Shown piece by piece: positions 44,825-55,953 of a stretch of DNA of 64,000 bases. Under the pieces are notes generated by a model. It did not search any database, was not told the DNA's origin, and saw only the letters and a program-made list of their open reading frames with translations. The DNA comes from Petrolisthes cinctipes. Taxonomy: Eukaryota; Arthropoda; Malacostraca; Decapoda; Porcellanidae. The position numbers were made by a program, and so were the translations under genes. The stretch covers positions 434,001-498,000 of the forward strand of contig JAWQEG010001368.1 in NCBI GenBank assembly GCA_033782935.1, read 5' to 3'. The number at the start of each line of letters is the position of its first letter. Position 1 is the first letter of the stretch.

Positions 44825-45919
44825 AGGTTGGGTTAGATGTTAGTGATACAGAAAAATAAATACTGTACTGTATAATAATAACCTGTAAAATACCCTACTT
44901 TGCTTAGGAGCATACAGTACTGATGGTTAGTTTTAAAATAATGTACCTAAATCCAAGATGCATAATTAATTGCCTCTACAGGACAGCAGTTATTGTTAAA
45001 TGACATGATGGGATTTAATTAAATACCCAAACTTGTCAACTTTTAAGTCCAATCTATAAAAAATATTATACCTTGCATAGGAGCACTTTTATTGTTTGTT
45101 TTAAAATAATTTACCTAAATAAAATAAATACATAATCAAATGTTCCTACAGGGCAACATTTATTGTTAAATGACATGATGGGATTTAATTAAATACCCTA
45201 ACCTGTCAACCATTTAGTTCATATTAAATCTGTCATTATTACATCTTACTTATAACAAAATAGACATTTAAGTACAGTGCATCTGATATGCACTTAGCAT
45301 GAAAAAACACTGTTTGTAAGCAGCAAAATCATAAATAACAAACAAATCTCAAGGTGCATCATGCCCCTGATGTCTCATTTTTGGGACACATTCTCTTCAT
45401 TATTACATTATCTGTCATTATTACATCTTACTTATAATAAAATATACATTTATGTACATCTGATATGCACTTAGCATGAAAGAACACTGATTGTAAGCAA
45501 CAAAATCATAAATAACATAAATAAATCTCAAGGTGCATCATGCCCCTGATGTCTCATTTTTGGAACACATTCTCTCCATGCTTCACCAGTCCATGTAAGC
45601 ACACTTATTTCTAATATGAAGGTTCACATCACATGCTTATATATTCAGCTTCAATCCTATACCACTCATAGCATAGTATTTTCACTACAAACCCTGAGAA
45701 AATGGCAACTTACCCATTTTTTTCATGAAGGTGCACTCCACAACCAGTCCCACGTCTACTCAGTAACTTCAACGTGTCCACATGGTGTAAACAAACATTT
45801 TCTTTTGCTGAGTAAAAGCATTATGAACCATAGAAAACTAGTACATATTTTATTTTCTACTATTTTTTCATTATAGTACCAAATTTAGGACATTTTTATA
45901 GAGTTCAGAGCTGAAAGGG
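44825..45919 (-). other. piggyBac 5' region with two tandem duplications
   Basis: AT-rich, no coding frame of note. Two pairs of direct repeats: AAATGACATGATGGGATTTA blocks at about 44995-45060 and 45150-45215, and a ~180-bp block with CATCTGATATGCACTTAGCA and CAAGGTGCATCATGCCCCTG at about 45232-45405 and 45412-45585. Confidence 0.8.
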
Positions 45920-46810
45920 AATGATATGTGATGTTTAACTAGTGTTGTTTTTCCCAACCGCTCACCAGGTAAAGCAATAGCCGACCTGTGATTTGCTAAT
46001 GTGTGTAAAAGTTGTGTGCGATGTGAAGGAAAATCATATACTTGTACATACTCATATAATTCATTAATGGTGTGCCTAAGTTGCAATTCATCAACAGTGT
46101 GTATGTTGGCTAAGGGAGGAGATTCTGTTTCCATCTGTATTGGGTTAAGAAACACAAGAAAGTCACCTATGTATGTACCTGGTTTTATTTTCACTGCCTG
46201 TTCAACCTTGTTAAGAATTAGAGCTTCAATGAAGTTTTCTTCTTGTACCAGAGAAAATATGGATTCCATATCGACATTATTTATTTTACAAGTTTCACTT
46301 AAGGATATGGTTTGATTTCCCACATAATTGTCACCTTTCACTTTCACCTTAATGATAGCAAACCCTATATTTGGTAAATTTACCGTACTTTTGACACCGA
46401 CTGCCAGTCGAGTCTGTGAGTCACTGACTCTTGTACCCGAGCCCACAGCTGTGCACTGCTGACTCAGCGGTTGACATGGGTACACTTGACCCTGAAATGT
46501 TATTGACTGGATGAATATTGCAATGTCAAGGTTATGATCTGTCATTTCTTTTAAACCTATTAATCCATCAGTTGGCAACTGAAGTTTTCACAGATGTAGA
46601 AGGTGCATTTTAGTCTCTGACCATTTGGTGAAAGTGTAATAGGAAATTGGACCATTTCTTTAATGATTAATTTACTACCAGATAAGGCAGTTAAGTTTAA
46701 GTCTGATGGTTGAATAGACAATCGTTCCTGTGGGTTTTCCTTTAACACCTGTTTAAGTGTTACTTCAGATAGTAATGATACACAAGCTCCTGTATCAACA
46801 GCTAACTAGA
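45871..46810 (-). pseudogene. Gypsy-B protease and pol linker
   Basis: The aspartic protease active site VDTGACVSLL lies at about 46775-46805 on the minus strand, just after an in-frame TAG. It continues as 46560-46748, then shifts frame near 46565 into 45920-46578. That piece carries the post-protease linker and a TINELYEYVQVYDFPSHRTQ segment, ending with the HHIS start of RT at the piggyBac border. The few residues beyond 45919 belong to the piggyBac end. Confidence 0.7.
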
Positions 46811-46935
46811 CAATTGTATTCCCAATGTTACAAGGAAGTAATAGTACATCAACTTCACCCAAGGCAGCAACAAGTATATTTATTGGTTTAGGCGTGATTA
46901 AATTGGCTTTTTTTTTTTTTTTTTTTTTTGCACGT

Positions 46936-48138
46936 CTATTTTTGCACGTCTATTTTTACGTCTGTATTTGCACGTCTATTATTTATTTGGTCTCTTGCAT
47001 TTAATGTGACTCTACATTCATCTGTGTTATGTGTCACACTATTATGAATAATGCAATACTTGTTTCCGGGCTTGTTGTCACTTTCACTTGCTACTTTATT
47101 GCTATTATCCTTACTTTTGGCTTTTGAGCGATTATTCTTATTAAAGTAACACTTATCTGGGTTGTGTCCATATTTTCTGCAGATTTTACAATAAGACTTT
47201 TTCTTCGAACTCTGAGGTGTGAAGTTTGTAGTGTGTTGTGTCTGTGAAGTGCTGTGGTGAGTGTCTGTGTCAGTGATCACGGCTACAGGTAGGGCTCTAG
47301 GTACATTAAGAGGTTCTTTTTGACTAACCTTAGCTGCATATTTGACCAATCTGTCATTTGGTTTATATTCTATTTTAGCAGCTTCAAGCCTGGATTCCTC
47401 TGTTAAAAGCAACACATACTGTATGTACTCAATGATCTGGTATACATTATCCGCTTTCATGTTACCTTGTGTGTTCAACCACTCTGACCCTTTTAAGAGT
47501 TGTTTAGCATCGCCAATGGTCGAACCTGCTAACGCTAGAACCATACTTGAATTAGCTGTTCCACAATTACTCACTGTCCTTCTAACCATTCTGTGTACCC
47601 ATGCTAGTGGACCGCCAAACTGCCCCCCACCGAAAACATCTATGAGGTCTTCACAAAACTGTTTAAAATTATTTAAGTTATCTGGATCCGTGAAAGCAGT
47701 TGCAGTCAGTAATGTGCTAGCATTTGAGTCTGGTTTAATATGACCACGTACGAACCTTATTTTCCCTTTGTCATCTGTAATCCCTGCAGGAAGCATATTA
47801 TCTTCACAAACCCTTAGAAATGTATGGATATTATAGTTAACCTCGTCCCCAGTGAATTTCTTCACTGTATGAGCTTGGGGAAGAACATTAATAGTAGCAG
47901 AAGTGTTAGTTGCCATTGTGTGTGATGATGTGTTAGTATGTAAAGCTGTTGAGTAAGTACGTCCTGATCTGGTTTTACTAGGTGAAATGTTAGAGGTAAA
48001 ACTAGTAAGCAAATCAGTTAATGAAGTAGATCTAGTAAGAGGAGGAGTATTAGTTGTCACTCTGTCTTCTTTTATGTCTAAATCTAGTGCAAGAATATTT
48101 TTACTCAAGGGAGAACTTACACTTTCTACTGTACTCAC
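46936..48138 (-). CDS. Gypsy-B gag
   Basis: 400 residues, open throughout, the best-preserved gene of this element. It has a Ser/Thr-rich N-terminal third, then a capsid-like helical region (residues ~90-270, with FLRVCEDNM, IRFVRGHI and LIDVFGGGQFGGPLAWV). Next are a Lys-rich stretch and two Cys/His knuckles: CKICRKYGHNPDKC (CX2CX4HX4C) and CIIHNSVTHNTDEC. The C-terminus runs into a short repeat (TTTTTGCACGTCTA-like, 46931-46983) and a T run, which obscures the junction with protease. Gag binds and packages element RNA. With pol and env broken it would act only in trans, if expressed. Confidence 0.78.
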   Translation of the reverse strand: MSTVESVSSPLSKNILALDLDIKEDRVTTNTPPLTRSTSLTDLLTSFTSNISPSKTRSGRTYSTALHTNTSSHTMATNTSATINVLPQAHTVKKFTGDEVNYNIHTFLRVCEDNMLPAGITDDKGKIRFVRGHIKPDSNASTLLTATAFTDPDNLNNFKQFCEDLIDVFGGGQFGGPLAWVHRMVRRTVSNCGTANSSMVLALAGSTIGDAKQLLKGSEWLNTQGNMKADNVYQIIEYIQYVLLLTEESRLEAAKIEYKPNDRLVKYAAKVSQKEPLNVPRALPVAVITDTDTHHSTSQTQHTTNFTPQSSKKKSYCKICRKYGHNPDKCYFNKNNRSKAKSKDNSNKVASESDNKPGNKYCIIHNSVTHNTDECRVTLNARDQINNRRANTDVKIDVQK

Positions 48139-48983
48139 ACTTAAATTAGTGATTTCTGTTGAATCAACTAAGCTTTCATTACTTTCAAATATTGCTAAAC
48201 TAATTTAAGCTTACGAAGCGAAAACAATGCGGTACCGTAGTTTTCTGCCATTCATTACCTGTCACTCTGCGTGAAGATTCACAAAGAACATTCCTTCTGG
48301 TTATATACGTGAAGATATGCACATATAGTACTCTAAATTATGAATACATAGAATTTGTAATGAGGAGATATTTGGTAATACATTTATATATTTATATATC
48401 CTAATGTAATGATGTTAGGATGTGTATGTATTTGTAAATATATGTACCTAAGCTACTGATCATGGATAGTTGAGTGGGCTTTGATAATTAGTTGGATAGT
48501 ATTCCAGTAGTCGTGTGACGTCGTACCAGTTACCAAGCCAACGTCCTTTCCTGGATGTTAGCACTGTCAACTGAAGAATGTTGATATGTTGATTGAAGTA
48601 CTGTGTAGCTGTAGTTTATTTGAGCTGCTTATATAGTCTCTCACTGTAGTTGAAGTTGAAGTATTCACCTCACTAGGCTATACTGTAGTGTAAGTATAGT
48701 AGTAGTGGTAGTACTGCTCGTGTGGTAGAGTAGTAGTATAGTGTGGTAGTGATGACGAGTGGTAGGATGACGCAACCAGTGTGTGGTAGCGCGGGACAAT
48801 CAGCGAGGCTAGCTTGCTGTGCTAACTCGACTGTCCTCCTTCTATCACTCCTTCACTTCACTTCTTTACTTCTTCTCTTTTTACTTTTGTGTCTTTTCTT
48901 AGGTTATCACTTGCTATTAATTGTTTTGTTTCTCTCCTTTTTAAACCATATATGTTCGTATCACCACCGTTGTTTACCAAATA
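48139..48983 (-). other. Gypsy-B leader
   Basis: About 845 bases between gag and the 5' LTR, with no coding content. GTAGTAG-rich repeats occur at 48680-48740. Next to the LTR the minus strand reads TATTTGGTAAACAACGG, a possible primer site beginning TGG four bases in. The primer tRNA was not identified. Confidence 0.55.
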
Positions 48984-49339
48984 TGTGCTAGTGGAGCGGT
49001 ATCACTTACACACATCAGTTGTTGATGTTGTTGTTGTTGTTGTAACGTGGCAGGCTTTTGTCTCTTCGGAGTATATTTTTAGAATATGTTAGGTGATTAT
49101 TATGGTATGGAGAGTTAGCACACCTTGTCTGTGTTTAACAAGATTTTATGAATAACCCAAGTGGTAGTACATTTTCACAAAAGGGTTAAGTTAGGCTTAG
49201 GAGCTAACTTTAAAGAGAGAGATGGCTATGAGACCCATGTGTAGCGATCGGGTATCTCTAGCATACATCTCTATAGGAGGGCACAAGAGGAGCTCTCTGT
49301 GTTGTCCCCCGTGACTTGTGACGTCACTTATTGCTGAGG
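48984..49339 (-). repeat. Gypsy-B 5' LTR, first part
   Basis: Matches 36527 to about 36845 with many changes, including an expanded GTT run. It is cut at TTATTGCTGAGG, where the non-LTR element inserted. The rest of the LTR resumes at about 55776. Confidence 0.82.
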
Positions 49340-49772
49340 ACCCCCCCAACGGGAACCGCCTTGACGTGGTGGGGGGGCTTGCGTGTCTCTGAGACCTGGC
49401 TAGCTAGACTAGAGGGGGCTCCGGCCCCTGCTCTGCCCCGATTTCGGGGAGAGAGGGCTTCCCAGGCTAGTAAGGTCGCCAGTGACAGACCAGACTAAAT
49501 GGTTCCCATGCATTAGGCTGCCAGTACGGGCCAACAGCGCTGCCCTCCGGAGGGACTGCCCTCTAGGGGCCGTCCTATGTTGGATGGTTGGGTGTCTGGG
49601 CCGGGAGATGTTGGGGAAGGGGGTCTCAGCACCGTCGTGGGCAAACTTTCGAGCCATTGGGGCTGTTTTTTAAAACGAGTGGCCCCGTGGGGGAAGAGGT
49701 ACACCGCCCGCGGCGACCAGCGCTCGGTCCCCTCATCTGCTCCTGGGGCGAAACACAACAAATCAATGATAT
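49340..49772 (+). promoter_or_regulatory. Non-LTR 5' untranslated region with internal promoter
   Basis: GC-rich, unlike its surroundings. It opens with ACCCCCCCAACGGGAACCGC and GTGGTGGGGGGGCTTGCGTG, which can pair through the C7/G7 runs, and has a CCCCGATTTCGGGG hairpin at 49437-49450. Such elements carry their promoter downstream of the start site, so this stretch is the likely location; the function is inferred. Confidence 0.45.
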
Positions 49773-51790
49773 ATGGATACAGAAAAGCCCCAATCTCTTC
49801 CTCGAGCGGTGGTCGACCAGGCCCTCGAGACTTCACTCTCTGGTCGTGGTAATATGCAGAAAGCTGCAAATAAGAGTAGACCTAGCAGATTGGGTGTTGT
49901 GTCGAAGAACCCTGTTAGCGATCTGGACACGTTAATGTTAACGGATGTACTTGCATCCTTTTCGTATGGCGCTATCCACTCCATTTTTAAGTGCTTTGGA
50001 GTAGTCCTTCGAATCCGAATCACATATGACAGTGATTGTAGGTCTAATCGGTGCTACATTACTTTCAATACAAATGCTGCTGCCAAAGCAGCATTTGAGG
50101 CAAAAGATTCTCTGACGGTGGGGGATACTCATTGTAAAGCTCAGATGATGCGGTCCATCAATGTAGTTGACAGTGACAATGACTACTGCCCTAATATATT
50201 TGATGACACTGTGGAGCATGTCCCAAAGGAACGTCAGATTCCTACACCCATTTGGTTTGTGGCTTACTACAGGGAGGGACGTGGTAACTTTATCCATGCT
50301 TCCCGGTATCTGGAGAAAGAAGTTGGATTATTACCAATGGGCCACATAAAGAAATATGGTAAGGGCGTTTTAATCAGAGCCAAAGATCTTACACAGGCCA
50401 TGATGCTCCTCAATCTCCCCTGTCCTTCTGATAGCATGTTTGAATCTATTAAACCACATCGAACATTTGATTATAGCAAGGGGCGTATATATAATGAGGA
50501 CCTGTATGAATTCTCAGAAGAGGACATTCTCGCTATGTGCCCAGACAGTGTCCAACGAGTAACGAAGATGAAAGGCAGTAAAAATATGATCATCCTCACT
50601 TTCTATGGCTTACATATCCCAGATCGCATTAACATTAACCCCACCTCAAGCCTTTTGTTGAGCGTCCCCTACAGCGTTTCTGTTGTTATGAGTTTGGTCA
50701 TGGGAAGAGGAACTGCAACAACCGTTCCCGGTGTGGTAATTGTTCTGCTCTTGACTCACATCTTACTTCTGAGTGTCGGTCAGAGAGTTACTGCTTTTAC
50801 TGCAGAGATGCTCACCCCTTGCGTTCTCGCCAATGTAAGATGTACCTACTTGAGCAGGATATCCTCCACTTGGCTAATACTCAATTCATTAGCATAGGTA
50901 GTGCCAGACGGCAACTCAACTTCAGGCGACAGAAGGATGGTGGTGTGAAGACATACGCCTCCTCCCTTTGCCCTAAATTGGTTGCAGCACCCTCTCAACC
51001 CTCTCAAGAGGCAGCTGCTTCTTGCTCTAGTGAGAACGTTTCTAAGGTTACTCTACATAATAGTTTCTCTGTCTTGGAAACTTTATCAGACACTCATTCT
51101 GGTGACCCTTCAACTGATGACAATTCTCAGACTTTAGCTAAAGGTGTCCATGTGGTAGAGGTTCACGCTGCAACACGCTCTCCAAAAAGGAAACTTAAGT
51201 CACCTAAACTGCCACAGAGACGCCTTCGTGGTTCCTTTGAGGCACTTGACTCTATAGATGTTCCACCTTGTGAGGCAACCATCTCTATGGACTCATCCAT
51301 AGTTTCCTCTCAATTTCACCAGAAGCGTTCTCGTGGCTCTGATGAATCTCTTGATTCAACAGAAGTTCCTCCTCGCAAGCTTCCTTCGGGATCATCAGAG
51401 GGGCGTGAAGTTAATGTGGATGCCACGGATGTTGTGACTTCAAAAGATTCACTTTCTCTTCCGCTTGAACAGCGGAGTGATTCTACCACCTGTATTATGG
51501 ATGTTGATGTATCTGCCTGTGTCAGTGATACCAATGCTGTACAGGACAGAACCAATGTAATTGTTTCAAAGAATATCCCATCTCATATACCTTCATATTC
51601 TTCTAACATATCAGATGCTTCAGGGACTCGTCTACGGGTCCCAATTACTGCCCCAAGTACTACTCCTCGGGTTCACTCTTCTTTTAGGGGCCCAGGATTA
51701 GACAAATCTTATTGTTTGAATAAACTCTTAGGTCGAGGTGGTAGTGGGAAGTACCTCCGTGAGGCTTCCCCAAAATCAGTACTAAAGTAA
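49773..51790 (+). pseudogene. Non-LTR ORF1, RNA-binding protein (frameshifted)
   Basis: The first part (49773 to about 50645) starts MDTEKPQSL. It includes an RRM-like domain (about residues 60-115, RIRITYDSD and RCYITFN) and a second basic region. A one-base shift near 50645 moves the reading to the frame that is open to 51790. That frame carries three zinc knuckles: a first with its leading Cys replaced by Arg (RFCCYEFGHGKRNC), then CGNCSALDSHLTSEC and CFYCRDAHPLRSRQC. A long Ser/Thr/Pro-rich tail follows, with two repeated KRSRGS.ESLDS.EVPP-like blocks. ORF1 proteins coat element RNA and aid target-primed reverse transcription. Confidence 0.8.
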
Positions 51791-54700
51791 CACTATTCAA
51801 GGTCCTTCAGTGGAATTGCCGTGGCTTGCGTGCTTCTTGGGAGGAACTGCGCATTCTTCTCTCTAGCTTCTTTCCTGCATGTGTTTCTCTCCAAGAGACA
51901 ATGCTTGGGGACTACATTCCTGCCAGTCCTCCAGCATACTTAGCATTTTATTCCAATTCATTTGAAGGGCAGGGTCATCATGGTGGCTCTGCCATCCTAG
52001 TTCGCCGAGATATTCCATGCACGAGCCTGGAGCTTGACACTCCGCTCCAGGCTGTTGCAGTTAAGGTTTTTATGGACCGCCCGTACACTGTGTGCAGTCT
52101 ATACCTTCCTCCCAGTGTTACAGTTGAGAGGGGTGATCTCAACCATCTTGTACGGGACCTTCCATCTCTCTTTATTTTATTATGTGATTTTAATGGTCGT
52201 CACCCTCTGTGGGGTGACAGTTCGGTCAACCCCAGGGGTGTTTTATTGGCTTCTTTTATCGAGGATGAGGGAATAGGGGTTTTAAATACGGGAGATGTGA
52301 CACATTTTAATAGCCCTACTGGGGCTTTTACCGCCATTGACATTTCCCTTTGCTCACCCAGTGCTCTGTTGGATTTTACTTGGAGAGTGTTGCCTGACTT
52401 ATATGGCAGTGACCTTTCCCCTATACTTTTAGAATGTAACAGGTACGAACCACAGTCTCGTCTTCCTAGGTGGAAATTAGAGAAGGCTGACTGGCAGTTT
52501 TTTAGAGAGCTAACTTCTTCGGTCTCTTCTGTAGCCGATTTCGGAAGCTCTGACGAGGCTGTAACATATTTCACTGATATGATCCACTCTGCTGCTTTCA
52601 ACTCTATCCCTAGAACTTCTGGCTACTTTCCCAAACTTCCTGTCCCTTGGTGGTCACCAGTCTGCACCACTGCTGTGCGGGAGAAGCGCGCTGCTTTCTC
52701 TCGCCTTCGTCGCAATCGTGGGGACCCAACTCTTTTAGAGGACTTCCGACGGGCAAGGGCTCAGGCTAGATGAGTTTTAAAAGAGGCCCGACGTGCATCT
52801 TGGAAGGCCTATGTGTCTTCAATTAATACTAAAACTCCACTCACCCAAGTGTTCAGAAGAGTCCGTAAGATGGCGGGGAAGTTTTCTCCTAGTTCTACAC
52901 CTGTACTTAAGGTCAATGGAATTAAGATCATGGATGGTTTGACAGTGGCCAATACCATGGCGGAGGCTTTTGCAAAGATCTCCAGCCATGACTCTCGACC
53001 TCTGGCTGTCAGGCATGAGTTAAGAGCCAAGGAGTGTACTGTCCTGGATTTCTCAGGGAACGAGAATGAAAGTTATAACCATATACTCACCCTGAGAGAC
53101 CTGCATTCTGCTCTCTCTCTCTGCGGCGACACTTCTCCTGGGCCAGACAACATCCCATATGCAATGTTACGACACTTGGGTGAAGAGGCGATCTCATTTC
53201 TTTTAGCTTTATATAACAGAATCTGGCTGGAGGGTGTCTTCCCTTCCGGGTGGAGGGTTGCTACCATCCTTCCTTTTCTCAAGCCGGGCAAGGACACTGG
53301 TGTTGCCCACAATTATCGACCAATTGCCTTGACCTCCTGTCTCTGTAAACTATTTGAAAAGATGGTGAATGTCAGACTGGTATACTTCTTGGAACGGGGT
53401 GATTTTCTGTCTCCGTCCCAGTCTGGCTTTCGTAAACACCGTTCCACTGCAGATGCTCTTGTCAGGTTGGAAGCTGCTGCATGTGAGGCCTTTGCACGAC
53501 ATCAACACCTTCTCTGTGTATTCTTTGATTTAGAGAAAGCCTATGACACTACATGGCAATATGGCATCCTGCAGCAACTCCATTTATATGGCCTGCGGGG
53601 TCGCCTTCCACGTTTTCTTAAGGAGTTTCTCAGTGGTCGCAATTTTTCTGTGAGGGTTGGTACAACCCACTCAGCATCTGTTGCACAGGAGGAGGGCGTC
53701 CCCCAGGGAAGCATCCTCAGTGTCACATTGTTTGCAGTAGCAATTAATGCCATTGCATCATCCCTTCCAGACAGTATAGCTAACTCAATGTACGTTGACG
53801 ACCTAGCAGTCTGGTTTGCTGCTTCCCGTATGTCAGTGGCGGAGCGGCGCATGCAGCTTGCCCTTGACAGGGTGTCACGTTGGACTGGTTCTCATAGGTT
53901 TCGATTTTCTTCTTCCAAGACAGTTGATATGCACTTCTGCCGCATCCGAGGCGTCCACCCGGATCCGGACTTATTCATGTATGGTCATCGGATACGATGT
54001 GTCGAGGAGACTCGCTTTTTGGGTCTCCTTTTTGACAAACGTTTGACTTGGGTTCCCCACTTATGTACACTTAAGGTCTCTTGCCTCAAGGCTCTTAACC
54101 TGTTGAGGGTCCTGAGCCATACATCCTGGGGGGCTGATCGGGCCACCCTCCTCTGTCTATACCATGTTCTTATTAGGTCAAAACTCGACTATGGGTGTGA
54201 GGTGTACTCTTCTGCCACCGATGCCCGTCTCAGAGTTTTAGACCCGGTTCATCATCCTGGAGTACGTCTGGCGACCGGAGCCTTCAGGTGGTCCCCAATC
54301 CCCAGTCTCCTGGTGGACGCTAATGAGCCACCTCTCGATCTCCGTCGCCAGTCCTTGATGGTTCGTTGTTGGCATCGATTACATCGACTTCCTGACTCCC
54401 TACCTTGCTTGGCGGTGTCATCTGATATCATGTCTCAGTACTACCTTTTACATTCTCGTGCACCATGGCCCTTTGGCTTCCGGGTCAGGAAGGCTATGGA
54501 GGAGATGGGCATAGATGACTTCCAGATTTGTCCTGTGAGGGTTCCCAGGGTGGCTCCATGGCTTCTTCCAGAGGTTTTCCCCTGCACCTGCTTTACAGAC
54601 AAGAAGAAATCTCTTCCTCCTCCAGTGGCTCGTTCCCTCTTTTTAGAACATGCCTTCACTCACAGGGAGTCCCTCCCTGTGTACACTGATGGGTCAAAGT

Positions 54701-55509
54701 CTGATGCTGGAGTTGGCTTTGGAGTTGTCTTTCCTGACTTTTGCCGTGGAGGCAGGCTCCCTTCTGTCATGTCCATTTTTACTGCTGAGCTCTCGGCCAT
54801 TTTATATGCCCTCCAAGTGATTTTTACTCTCCCTCAGCCTTTGTTTACTATTTTTAGCGATTCCTGTAGTGCCTTGCAGGCCTTGTGCAATTTTAACTCT
54901 TCTCATCCCATGGTGTTGGCCATTCTTGAGTGGCTTGTCCTCCTGGGTCGTCGTGGCCGCAAAGTCACTTTTTGTTGGGTCCCGGCCCATGTGGGTGTTG
55001 ATGGGAATGAGCGGGCTGACGCCCTGGCTAAGGCTGTGGTCTCCAATTCCTGGCCTCCTGCCAGGTGTCATCCTGTTCCTGCAGTGGACCTTCGACCCTA
55101 CATAGATGCTACCGTTCGTTCCTGCTGGCAGGACAGATGGGACGCCGTCGGGGCTAACAAGCTCCGCGACATCCGCCAGCGCCTTGGTTTGTGGAGCTAC
55201 AGTGGCCTGTCCCGCCGGTGGGAGACGGCTCTTGTGCATCTCCGCATTGGCCACACATTATTGACTCATGGCTTTTTAATGGAGAGGGCTCACCCTCCCT
55301 ACTGTGATGATTATCTGGTCCCTTTGACAGTACGGCATCTTATTGTCGAGTGTCCCAGCCTTGGGGACCTTCGTCGTAGGCACTTCTCCGAGTACCGGAA
55401 GGGTGACGGTTCTTACAGTCTCTCCCAGGTGCTCGGGGAGGAGGCTTGTAGTGTAGGAGGGAACACCCTCTCCTATGTGGAGGAGGCTGGCCTTCTCCAC
55501 AAATTGTGA
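51788..55509 (+). pseudogene. Non-LTR ORF2: endonuclease, reverse transcriptase, RNase H (one stop)
   Basis: The endonuclease begins before the first Met, with VLQWNCRGL at about 51804-51830, so ORF2 overlaps or abuts the ORF1 end. Endonuclease motifs: LQETML, GGSAILVRRD, CDFNGRHPLWG, and an FTAIDISLCSP stretch. A single TGA at 52771-52773 interrupts the linker, with the same frame open on both sides, probably a former CGA. RT spans SPGPDNIPY, YRPIALTSCLCKLFEKM, motif A FFDLEKAYDTTW, the GVPQGSILSV block and the catalytic YVDD (53791-53802). RNase H has Asp in VYTDGSKSDAG, Glu in FTAELSAI, Asp in FSDSCSAL and the GNERADALAK motif. After that come a C-terminal helix and a Cys/His region. Apart from the stop, all catalytic residues are present. 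Confidence 0.88.
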
Positions 55510-55763
55510 ATTTTATTGTATTTATGGCTATTTATCTTTAGGTAGTTAAAGTTTAATGTTTCTTTCGTTAATATTTCAATTTTTTTATATATCTAACTTA
55601 AGTAGGTTATTTTATTAATATATAATTTTTTAGAAGACGTGGGTTTTATGCATGCTGCTTCTCCCTTTCGAGGTAGTGAAAATTATTTAATCTTTGTACA
55701 TATTTTCTTAATGATGTAGATGACCTTTTTATGTTGGGAGGTCAATAAATAAATCAAATCAAA
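55510..55763 (+). other. Non-LTR 3' untranslated region and tail
   Basis: AT-rich, ending GTCAATAAATAAATCAAATCAAA. It includes an AATAAA-like signal and a tail of short A-rich words instead of pure poly-A. Its junction with the LTR defines the 3' end. Confidence 0.7.
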
Positions 55764-55775
55764 TTATTGCCTAGG

Positions 55776-55919
55776 AAGCTTGGTTCCCATGGACCCGTTT
55801 ATGTCAGTTCAGCTAGTTTGAGCGATCATGTGAGGGTACATGGTGTCTGATTCACTACCTATGTTGGTATTACATGTAGGTATTATATGTAGGTATTATA
55901 TGTAGTTATAACCGGTACA
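55776..55919 (-). repeat. Gypsy-B 5' LTR, second part
   Basis: Continues the LTR interrupted at 49339, matching about 36849-37003: AAGCTTGGTTCCCATG, GATCATGTGAGG, TTACATGTAGGTATTATATG, ending ACCGGTACA. It has an extra copy of the GTAGGTATTATAT word. Confidence 0.82.
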
Positions 55920-55953
55920 TCTCTACCCATTTATCTAATAATAATAATAATAA

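Larger units (their letters stand above)
42182..45919 (-). mobile_element. piggyBac element inside Gypsy-B pol
   Basis: About 3.74 kb bounded by the perfect 15-bp inverted repeat CCCTTTCAGCTCTGA (42182-42196) and TCAGAGCTGAAAGGG (45905-45919). CCCTTT starts are typical of piggyBac. The usual flanking TTAA is not visible (ATAT left, AATG right). Inverted similarity TCACATAT continues outward at 42174-42181 and in complement near 45924-45931, so the true ends may lie slightly further out. It carries one open transposase and three local tandem duplications in its untranslated parts. Confidence 0.75.
49340..55763 (+). mobile_element. RNase H-bearing non-LTR retrotransposon (I-like group)
   Basis: A 6.4-kb element inserted in the Gypsy-B 5' LTR. 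The target duplication TTATTGCTGAGG / TTATTGCCTAGG (49328-49339, 55764-55775) is 12 bp with two differences. The 5' end is GC-rich and the 3' end has a short AATAAATCAAATCAAA tail rather than a long poly-A. It has two ORFs: a nucleic-acid-binding protein with zinc knuckles, then endonuclease, reverse transcriptase and RNase H. The domain set fits the I/jockey group with RNase H. It is full length but carries one frameshift and one stop. Confidence 0.9.
36527..55919 (-). mobile_element. Gypsy-B, env-bearing LTR retrotransposon carrying three insertions
   Basis: Minus-strand element. Its 3' LTR is 36527-37003. Its 5' LTR is 48984-49339 plus about 55776-55919. Coding order on the minus strand is gag, protease, RT, RNase H, integrase, env. 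Nested inside are a SINE (39381-40100), a piggyBac element (about 42182-45919) and a non-LTR element (49340-55763). The LTR copies differ by many substitutions and indels, much more than those of Gypsy-A or the BEL element, so it is the oldest LTR element here. I could not confirm a target duplication (CACA left, TCTC right). Confidence 0.85.

Noticed and set aside
49409..49935. Overlapping GC-rich frames on both strands
   Set aside because: They lie in the GC-rich 5' region of the non-LTR element and are shadows of composition.
36523..55923. Target duplication for Gypsy-B
   Set aside because: CACA and TCTC do not match; either it mutated or the borders are slightly off, so none is claimed.
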